Below are positions 57,161 through 64,000 of a DNA stretch of 64,000 nucleotides, one piece after another. Position 1 is the first letter of the stretch; each line of letters opens with the position of its first letter. The DNA is from Parasponia andersonii (lineage: Eukaryota; Streptophyta; Magnoliopsida; Rosales; Cannabaceae). Under the pieces are notes generated by a model. It was not told the DNA's origin. It saw nothing but the letters and a program-made list of their open reading frames with translations, and made no database searches. The position numbers and the translations under genes are program-made. The stretch spans positions 750,481 to 814,480 of the forward strand of contig JXTB01000146.1 of NCBI GenBank assembly GCA_002914805.1, in the 5' to 3' direction.

Positions 57161-57592
57161 TTGAGGAAAAGAGTCGCAAACAAAAAGAACCACAATTATA
57201 TTAAACAAACACTGCGTGGAATATGGCATCGAATACGAGCGGATCAGTTTCGTAGATTTATGTTCACAAGAATAGCAGTCCGGCCGTTTGCAGGAAATTA
57301 TACTAGAGCATATATATCAATGTTAACAAAGGAAGGAGGCATCTATGATGTAGAAATAGGTTCAAAGGAAAATCTGACTTTCAAAGTCGAACCCAAAGAT
57401 GGACTTAATTATCTCACTTGTCGTTGAAGCAGACGGAGTGTGTGTTACCCTTTCTGAATCCAAAAATATCGAGATTTCGTTTTGCATTGAACGAAAATGA
57501 ATACAATTGTGCGAAGAGTTCATTGCAGATACGTGAAGAATTGATGAGTGTATTGCCGGTACGTGAAGGGACTGATGCTTAATTGAAACGCG
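57161..57592 (+). other. Unrecognised possible coding segment
   Basis: An 88-codon frame (57161-57427) reads sensibly (WHRIRADQFRRFMFTRIAVR; GGIYDVEIGSKENLTFKVEP). A second stretch at 57480-57583 (FRFALNENEYNCAKSS; IREELMSVLPVREGTDA, then stop) has gene-like composition in another frame. I do not recognise the family. It could be a gene fragment, a small host gene with an intron, or chance. There is no clear promoter. Confidence 0.3.
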
Positions 57593-58120
57593 ATGATAAC
57601 TATTAGGCCTCATTTTGTTGTTTGCTTGTTTATGTTACGATGCGTTATTTTTCCTTGGACGGTTGGACCCCAATGTTATCATCTTGTCAGTTTCTTGGAG
57701 TAAGATGGAATTAATCTGATCTTATGTTCTTTTCATATTCAACATATATAGTACAAGTACAGAACCATCAAAATAATACATCTTGTAACGTACATATTCT
57801 ACACCAACAATCTTAGTTTATTTTTAAAACTGGCAGGACAGCAATGGTCCAAACTGGTGAGGTTTTAGTACCCAACTGCGAATCTTGCTAAAGAGCAACT
57901 TTAAGGACAGTACTACTGCCAAGTACAGCGTACGTGAAAGCATGTGAATCTTAAAGATGCTTCTTCTAAATCCGTACTTCTTCCCCTGGTTGCCACTTCT
58001 TTCTTAAATTCTCTCTTTTTTTTTTTTTTTAAATAGCATCTAGCCCAATTGATATTTTATAAATTTCCAGCATATTTATGTGGCGGAACAAAATACTATT
58101 CTGTAATCTCTGTATAATAA
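57593..58120. other. Spacer downstream of SEP2
   Basis: The 3' flank of the SEP2-like gene, which would hold its 3' UTR. A T run lies at 58018-58030. Nothing else is supported. Confidence 0.5.
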
Positions 58121-59610
58121 CTAAATATCATCTGACCAGTCACTCAGTTCGCTTTCGTAAAATAATCCATCAACAATTTGGTCAATGAGGGTATCGATGA
58201 AGGTGTTGCAAGTGAGGGTGAACACCCTGCCTACTCTGTTTCGTGCGCTGGAGAACCAAGCGAAAATCGCAGCGAAAGTCACGGCGGCCAAGCATACCCC
58301 TGTTGCTTCCTCTATCCCTAGTACATCCACCTTTCTAAACAACGAGTTCCCCGTCACCACTTCTGTGGTCACTGTTGCCGCAAAAACTATCTGCAACAAA
58401 ACACTTTTCGTTTTGATAACACTTTTTGTACACCTTCTTCTCTTACGAGAAATTTACAGCTTAACGCGTATAAGGGACCCCAATCTATGGAAGCTATGCT
58501 ATTATCCTAGTTTTACTATCAAAATTCTTCAAAAAATAATGAATAGCTATACCGAGTACATTCTTCATTTTGGTAATTAAATTTCATTAACGTGTTAAAA
58601 CTATGCAATATACAAATTAAATTATGCAAAATACAAATTACCCTTAATATTTTGACGGACACACGTTATATTTTAGCCAAGATCAATTAAAAGATGACAT
58701 GTATAATTAAAGAAGAATACATCCTACACACATATCATGTTTTAGCCCAAAAAAAAAAGATTTGTAATCGAGAATACATCCGTGGCCCACTGTAGCAATG
58801 CTAATACAAGATGGATATAACTAAAATCAGAGCAAGTCAGTCAGAGTAAGGTCTAAGGGTCCTACAAAGCAATATATAATTATATATACCATTTCCTTGT
58901 CCTTTAAGTATTGAAAGTAATATAAAATTTCGATATTTATTGGAAATTTAAAGGCTGCGCCTGCCATTTTTGTTTTTCCTTCGGAATGGATAAAGACTAG
59001 ACTAATTTATACAAGATTCTGTCCTTAGGTTCCAACAAGAAGACAAAATCTTCGTAACCACTAGGATCTAATCCAACCAACGGATCTCGTTGAGCTAGGA
59101 TCATCTTTTAAAAAAAAAAAAAAATTAAATATTACTATAGATAAAAACATGAATCAAAAAGAAAAACCAGGTTTCATTAAAAGAAATCGTTTCGAATTTA
59201 GCTAAATGAAAAAATTATGTATAAATCAGAAAATTCAAAAATCAATTAATCAATGAAGTGTAGCTTGCAAGGTCATCACTCACCATGGCGAGTCTACCAG
59301 AGATGATCTCAAAATCCTGGCTCCTCTTGGAGCTCTCTATGTACTCAGACAGAGTTGCGAAGAACGGCGACACATCATCATCCTGGACCGCCGTACGAGT
59401 CTTCATCACCCCGATCCGATCGGAACCGTACGATCTCAGTGTACACAGCCGAGGCTGTAAAACAATCTTCCTCGTGTTCTCCGACTCCGTCGCCGGACCT
59501 GGTTTCGCAACAGAAATCCTGGCCGGAACCTCCACCGGCTCCGACCTCCGAGCCGTCGCAATCTTCTGGGTCCTGAGTTCGCAGCGGAGCGCACGAGCCG
59601 CCGCGGCCAT
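58121..59610 (-). CDS. SEP2: SEP2-like stress-enhanced protein, two-helix LHC-like thylakoid protein
   Basis: Stress-enhanced proteins are nuclear-encoded, thylakoid-bound members of the light-harvesting superfamily induced by strong light and thought to bind free chlorophyll or quench energy. Two exons, 59610-59284 and 58390-58121, join in phase 0 across an 893-base intron (ATG|GTGAGT ... TGCAG|ATA), giving 198 residues against about 202 in Arabidopsis SEP2. Residues 1 to about 45 are basic and Ser/Ala-rich (transit peptide). KIVLQPRLCTLRSYGSD is the SEP2 signature. Helix 1 carries the LHC motif EIISGRLAM (Glu101, Arg106) and continues IVFAATVTTEVVTG; helix 2 is AAVTFAAIFAWF. The C-terminus FIDTLIDQIVDGLFY...SDWSDD closely matches SEP2 as remembered. 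The gene appears intact. Confidence 0.93.
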
Positions 59611-60213
59611 CGTCAGAGGCCAAGAGCCTTAAGCGAGTTTTGGGAAATTTTAGTTAGGGATTCAGAGAATCTCGGGGAGAGAGAGAGAGAGGGGTATTTG
59701 GAAAAGTATTGATTGGTCGGTTGGTTGGTTGGATGAGTGTTGTGGTGGTGGCGCACGCTTCCACGTCTGTAGCTTTGGACGTGAGGTGAGAGGCGGCTCT
59801 AAAGAATGTCGTAGACTTTTTGGTGGGTCCCCTTTTGGTGTGGTTGGTTTTGGCATATTAGACCTCTCGTCGCTTTTCCTTCAAAAAGGGACGTTGATTT
59901 TTATCGCACAAACGAAAGTAATTCAACTCCATTTGTTCGTTCCTCCGATGATTGTTCTCGTGTCACTCGTGGATGCCACCACATTTATACTTGACCAGGT
60001 AGTTATATTATCAAAATTGTCCCGCACATTTTAGAAGTGTTACAAATTTATACCTCTCTTACACCAGGCCCCAAATTTAGGGTACCCTTGTGAGATTTAA
60101 CCTCCAATGCGTGTTTGGTGGACAGCAATGGCGGAAGAGACCGAACTAAATAATCCAATCTTTTGTAGTTCCTTGTTTGGCCTCTACCCCTAAATTAGTG
60201 GGTACTATATAGT
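59611..60213. other. SEP2 upstream region
   Basis: Contains the SEP2 leader and promoter. Open frames here (such as 59662-59856, minus) are low-complexity and have no family match. No TATA box is firmly assigned. Confidence 0.45.
59676..59692 (-). promoter_or_regulatory. CT-rich leader tract of SEP2
   Basis: GAGA repeats on the plus strand give a (CT)n tract in the SEP2 leader or core promoter, 66-82 bases before the start codon. Pyrimidine-rich leaders are common for plant photosynthesis genes. Confidence 0.45.
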
Positions 60214-60320
60214 GAAGGTATAGAAATTAAGAAGATCAGGGAAATATGGCATAGTCATTCCATCGAATAAATTGTGTATATATACATGTTATATAAGATA
60301 TTCTAAATGAAGAAAGATTA
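60214..60320 (-). repeat. Copia LTR fragment, left copy
   Basis: Matches 62479-62580 over about 105 bases (TATAGAAATTAAGAAGAT, AATATGRCATAG, TATAAGATATTCTAAATGAA) at about 87 percent by eye. It is cut on the right by the N run. It is taken as the 3' LTR of the minus-strand Copia relic. Confidence 0.65.
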
Positions 60321-60922
60321 NNNNNNNNNNNNNNNNNNNNNNNNNNNNNNNNNNNNNNNNNNNNNNNNNNNNNNNNNNNNNNNNNNNNNNNNNNNNNNNN
60401 NNNNNNNNNNNNNNNNNNNNNNNNNNNNNNNNNNNNNNNNNNNNNNNNNNNNNNNNNNNNNNNNNNNNNNNNNNNNNNNNNNNNNNNNNNNNNNNNNNNN
60501 NNNNNNNNNNNNNNNNNNNNNNNNNNNNNNNNNNNNNNNNNNNNNNNNNNNNNNNNNNNNNNNNNNNNNNNNNNNNNNNNNNNNNNNNNNNNNNNNNNNN
60601 NNNNNNNNNNNNNNNNNNNNNNNNNNNNNNNNNNNNNNNNNNNNNNNNNNNNNNNNNNNNNNNNNNNNNNNNNNNNNNNNNNNNNNNNNNNNNNNNNNNN
60701 NNNNNNNNNNNNNNNNNNNNNNNNNNNNNNNNNNNNNNNNNNNNNNNNNNNNNNNNNNNNNNNNNNNNNNNNNNNNNNNNNNNNNNNNNNNNNNNNNNNN
60801 NNNNNNNNNNNNNNNNNNNNNNNNNNNNNNNNNNNNNNNNNNNNNNNNNNNNNNNNNNNNNNNNNNNNNNNNNNNNNNNNNNNNNNNNNNNNNNNNNNNN
60901 NNNNNNNNNNNNNNNNNNNNNN
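60321..60922. other. Assembly gap
   Basis: 602 undetermined bases. The gap lies inside a gypsy element nested in a Copia element, the sort of repeat that assemblies fail to close, so the true length may differ greatly. Confidence 0.98.
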
Positions 60923-61135
60923 GTTTCCTCCATGTGATCCTGTCTTTGGGATAGGTTCTCTGTTGCCGTCATAGTAGGTTGATCCGGAGCAGGAGTCGCC
61001 TGTGTAGCAGCAGTACTCTGAGGTTGATTTTGGCTAGTCCCGGCGGCTCTGGTGGTGTTTCTGGTGTTTGCCATTATTGAAAGGGTGGAATTTGACAAAG
61101 ATTTCTGCCAGAATAGCCCTCCTTCTAGCGCCAAT
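60923..61135 (-). pseudogene. Start of gag of the nested gypsy element
   Basis: Directly after the LTR on the minus strand come ATTGGCGCTAGAAGG (primer-site region) and a start at 61074 reading MANTRNTTRAAGTSQNQPQ, a Ser/Thr/Gln-rich gypsy gag N-terminus of about 50 residues before the gap. The rest of the element is not visible. Confidence 0.6.
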
Positions 61136-61901
61136 TGTTGATGGAGGTTTTATCAACAATAAATTTATAAAAAATCAAGAGATGTGGCTTGTGTGAATTG
61201 AAATAATAATCAAAGCAAATAAGGAGAGGGGATTTTATAGTGGTTCAGCCCCGAAAAAGATGAGCCTACGTCCACTGTTTTCTCACTAATTTATGAATAA
61301 TGATGAACACTCAAAGTTACAATCTCGTCTGAGAATCGGAAAGACTGAAAAGCTATTGAAGAATACTAACGACTTAGACTACCCAAACTTGAATTTGCTC
61401 TGACTTCTATTTTCTGTGACTTGTTTCTGCCCAGAACTTGATGTATTTCTTCGGAACATAGAGTCCCCTTTATATAGATAAAGGTAACCTTATGCCCCTA
61501 GGTTCCTTATGTTTCTAGGATCCTAATTGTATAAACGGGTAACGATACAATTGGGTAACATATAAAAATAATTGGATAACTATTCAAAACGGATAACTAG
61601 TTAATCATAAATAGGAATCTTCAATTTCCCTTTCTTTGTAGGTTTCTTCCATAGCGTTTACTTGTCTCCCTCTTCTTGTAGGTTTCCTTTATGACAGTTA
61701 CGTGTTTCCTTCTCCTCATAGGTTTCCTGTTTGTCAAGGCAAACTGCACGGAGAAGGTCGCACAAAACCTGTGGAAGAGGTCGCATATAACCATCACGGA
61801 GGAGGTCGCATATAACCTTCACGGAGGAGGTCGCACATAACCTTCACGGAGGAGATCGCATATAACCCTCATGCGACCTTAGGATTTTAAACCGCACAAC
61901 A
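61136..61901 (-). mobile_element. 5' LTR of a Ty3/Gypsy element nested in a Copia relic
   Basis: On the minus strand it starts TGTTGTGCGGTTTAAAATC and ends CCTCCATCAACA, 766 bases, followed by a primer-site motif and gag. It contains five 25-bp GGAGGAGGTCGCA repeats near its start. It belongs to the same family as the solo LTR at 9029-9740. It interrupts the Copia gag at 61902, so it is younger than the Copia element. Confidence 0.8.
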
Positions 61902-62580
61902 GAGATCTTCAGGATCCATGGGCTTGTCGAGGGCCGCAAGTTTATCGGCATGGGTCTTGATAAACTTCATATAGTTAGTGATGGTTTGAGAGCCTTTGGT
62001 AGTGTGTTTGATTTGTTCCTTAATCTGCTTAATGTGACCACGAGACAGCTGAGCATAGGTATTGGCGAGAACAGTCCAGGCTTCACGAGAAGTTTGTGAT
62101 TGGGTGATAAAAGAAATAAGTGACGGTGTGAGTGTGCCAGCAAGGGCACCAAAAATCAGTTTATCTTGACATAACGAAGTAGAATAAGCCAGGTTTAGAG
62201 TGATGATATTATTTACAGTAACGGTGGTAGGAGGATCAGGGTGATTGCCATCTACGAATTTGAGGAGATCATGATCGATGAGAAGGGCTTCCATTTGAAG
62301 TTTCCACGAGAGATTTTGTGGAAGTGAGTTTGATGGAGTTGTTAATATTGATAATAGTAAGAGGTTTTATTGGTTCTTGATATTTGGAATAACAAGTTGA
62401 TTGTTATCATTAGTCATGGTAAGAGCCGAAAAAGAGGGAGCAGTAGCGTTGGTTTTCCTAGGGATAGCTGTGATACCATATAGAAATTAAGAAGATGAGG
62501 AAAATATGACATAGCCATTCTATTGAATAAACTGTGTATATAAACATGTTTCATAAGATATTCTAAATGAAAAAAGAATA
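61902..62580 (-). mobile_element. Ty1/Copia relic: 5' LTR, primer site and gag start
   Basis: On the minus strand the LTR fragment (about 62580-62479) is followed by TGGTATCAC, the initiator-Met primer site, and by gag starting at 62294. That gag (MEALLIDHDLLKFVDG, SREAWTVLANTYAQLSRGHI) has the UBN2/Copia-type gag pattern of about 130 residues before the gypsy LTR breaks in. The Copia element would span about 60214-62580, with the rest replaced by the nested element and the gap. Confidence 0.8.
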
Positions 62581-62765
62581 CAATTCAAAAACAATAAGAT
62601 AAGTAAAAAGAAACTAAAGCCTAAAATGTGAAAATTTAAATATATATATATATATATATTTCAAAATTAATGGACAAAAACGACCTTGTTGCAAGTATTC
62701 TAATCCTTGTGGAAGAAAGGTTAAAAGAGTCACATCTTATTCCCACTAAAAATGAGGCCCACGTC

Positions 62766-62801
<36 letters not shown>

Positions 62802-63318
62802 TTTTATACATTCTCCAAATAAAGTGGGACTTATTTATGTTTTTTAAAATATTTTTTCGTTGGTCTCATTTTTAATCTCTCATTTTATCATTAATTCCTC
62901 GTTACGCCAAATAACTTCCATTACTAACATAAACCAAGTCAACAATCCAATCATATATGATAGTCTAGTTCATTCCAATCCAATTCATACATTTACCGTC
63001 TACTAATTGACATCTTTCTAAAATAAAATAAAGTTTAATAAATAAAATAATAAAGGATTGCTCTATCGCCACCTATCTTTTTTCTCCTTCCATCCCTTTT
63101 CTAAATAGACTCTGCTTAAAATTTAAAATTATAACATTTTTTAATACACCCCCTTTTAAAATTTCCTCATTTTAAAATTGGCCATCAGTCAAAATTTCAA
63201 AAGAAATTTATTTTCCCGCCCATTTTGAAAATCCCTCATTTTTGTGCCTTCTTCTTCTTCAACTTTTTTTTCTATAATCATCCCAATAATTAAGATATAC
63301 TGATAATCGTTTTTAATG
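62581..63318. other. AT-rich spacer with TA microsatellites
   Basis: TA runs at about 62641-62660 and 62768-62799. No gene. The right end of the Copia LTR may extend into the first few dozen bases. Confidence 0.6.
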
Positions 63319-63535
63319 TTCTTGAGAATTGGAGAAAGAGTTAGAATTCTTGAATTATTTTTAGAGTTTTTGAGATCTAGAGATAGTTAGAGGTCTTGAA
63401 TTAATTCTTTAGGGTTCTTGAGAACCATAGAGAATGAGAATTGAAGTTCTTGAATCATTTTTAAAAATTTTGAGAATTAGAGAAAGAAAATTAAACTTCA
63501 TAAATTATCTTTTAGAGTTTTTGAGAGAAAGATAG
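63319..63535. repeat. Degenerate minisatellite, about 50-bp unit
   Basis: TTGAGA followed by AGAGA-type sequence and TTCTTGAATTA recurs with TGAGA at 63323, 63371, 63419, 63471 and 63522 (spacing 48-52), slightly over four copies. It is AT-rich and non-coding. Confidence 0.65.
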
Positions 63536-64000
63536 CTAAATATTTGAATTTATAGTTATCCATCGCTATGTAAATCTCATTTAACTAAAAGTATTTTAAT
63601 TATTTAAAATTATTTTAGATAATTTGTTTTATCAATTATATTTAGCAGAGTATATGAATAAAATATAATCTAGTTAAGAAAAAAATATTCTAACTATTTA
63701 ATATTATTTGTGACCATTTGTGTCATTTTATACGGGTTATTTTTGTTCTTTATAAATTAGTAATCGAGGAGTGAGGAGTGAGAAGAGAAACAAAAGGTGT
63801 AATAATAGACTCGCCAAATAACGAATATGGGAAATTTTAGTGTAAGAGCGAATTTTTCCTCCTACTTGTAGGAGCATTTTCTAGGCCCTTGGATTAAATC
63901 AAGTGGTATAAAATAACTTTGTTAGAATATGCCTACCCACACACACACAACTTTTAATTTCTCCAGATCTCTCTTCTCTGCTTGTTTGCTATTTCTTGCT
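63536..64000. other. Terminal spacer
   Basis: No gene recognised up to the window edge. The last 60 bases (ACACACACACAAC, CTTCTCTGCTTG) could be the start of a leader but no coding sequence follows. Confidence 0.4.

Noticed and set aside
58185-58580. 131-codon plus-strand frame
   Set aside because: It is the shadow of SEP2 exon 2 on the other strand.
59662-59856. Possible upstream ORF of SEP2 on the minus strand
   Set aside because: Low-complexity Pro/Ser sequence in the promoter and leader; no conservation evidence is available.
60289-61134. Frame of 281 codons on the minus strand (and a 215-codon one on the plus strand)
   Set aside because: Both run through the 602 undetermined bases; only the gag start at 61074-60923 is real sequence.
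1-64000. tRNA, rRNA or snRNA genes
   Set aside because: No cloverleaf with A and B boxes and no conserved rRNA or snRNA stretch was noticed on either strand; a covariance-model scan would be decisive.

Overview
This is nuclear DNA from a flowering plant, most likely a eudicot. The evidence is spliced host genes with GT/AG introns (a plastid disproportionating enzyme, a SABATH methyltransferase and a stress-enhanced two-helix LHC-like protein), AT-rich spacers full of MITEs and TA microsatellites, and abundant LTR retrotransposons with plant-type primer-binding sites. Nothing bacterial is present.

Only three host genes are well supported, all on the minus strand. (1) 1-4818 holds the first 13 coding exons of DPE1, the plastid 4-alpha-glucanotransferase; its 3' end lies outside the window. 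(2) 11595-13256 is a complete three-exon SABATH carboxyl methyltransferase of 377 residues. (3) 58121-59610 is a complete two-exon SEP2-like gene of 198 residues. DPE1 and SEP2 both act in the chloroplast (starch turnover; light-stress protection of thylakoids). The methyltransferase belongs to specialised metabolism. Nothing suggests that the three work as a unit.

The rest is mobile-element territory. 4.9-11.6 kb: tandem duplications, a MITE, a solo-type gypsy LTR and a short hAT-like element with an 8-bp target duplication. 13.5-17.1 kb: a segment upstream of the SABATH gene that recurs at 28.0-29.2 plus 38.7-39.1 kb and, in part, at 39.8-40.0 kb, with a 5'-truncated LINE inside the first copy. 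17095-26250: a broken Ty3/Gypsy element of the Tat type with a perfect CTAAG target duplication. 26.3-35 kb: AT-rich spacer with MITEs and small tandem duplications. 35.0-38.7 kb: a broken Ty1/Copia element. 39.1-39.8 kb: a gypsy relic. 41.0-42.1 kb: three MITEs in a row. 44280-56845: a second, longer Tat-type element on the minus strand. 60.2-62.6 kb: a Copia relic split by a younger gypsy element and by a 602-base run of N.

The most interesting signal is in the two Tat-type elements. Both carry, in the antisense direction just inside the 3' LTR, an accessory gene with its own TATA box, a gypsy-type-transposon (PF04195-like) N-terminal block, a coiled coil and a conserved C-terminal block. 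Between integrase and this antisense gene both carry the same tandem-repeat family (112-bp units in one, 100- and 112-bp units in the other) and recurring GGGTCTAC...GTAGACCC hairpins. Antisense ORFs and satellite-like arrays are known in Tat relatives, so this is a well-preserved example and not a clearly new system. All function calls come from reading the sequence; no database search was run.
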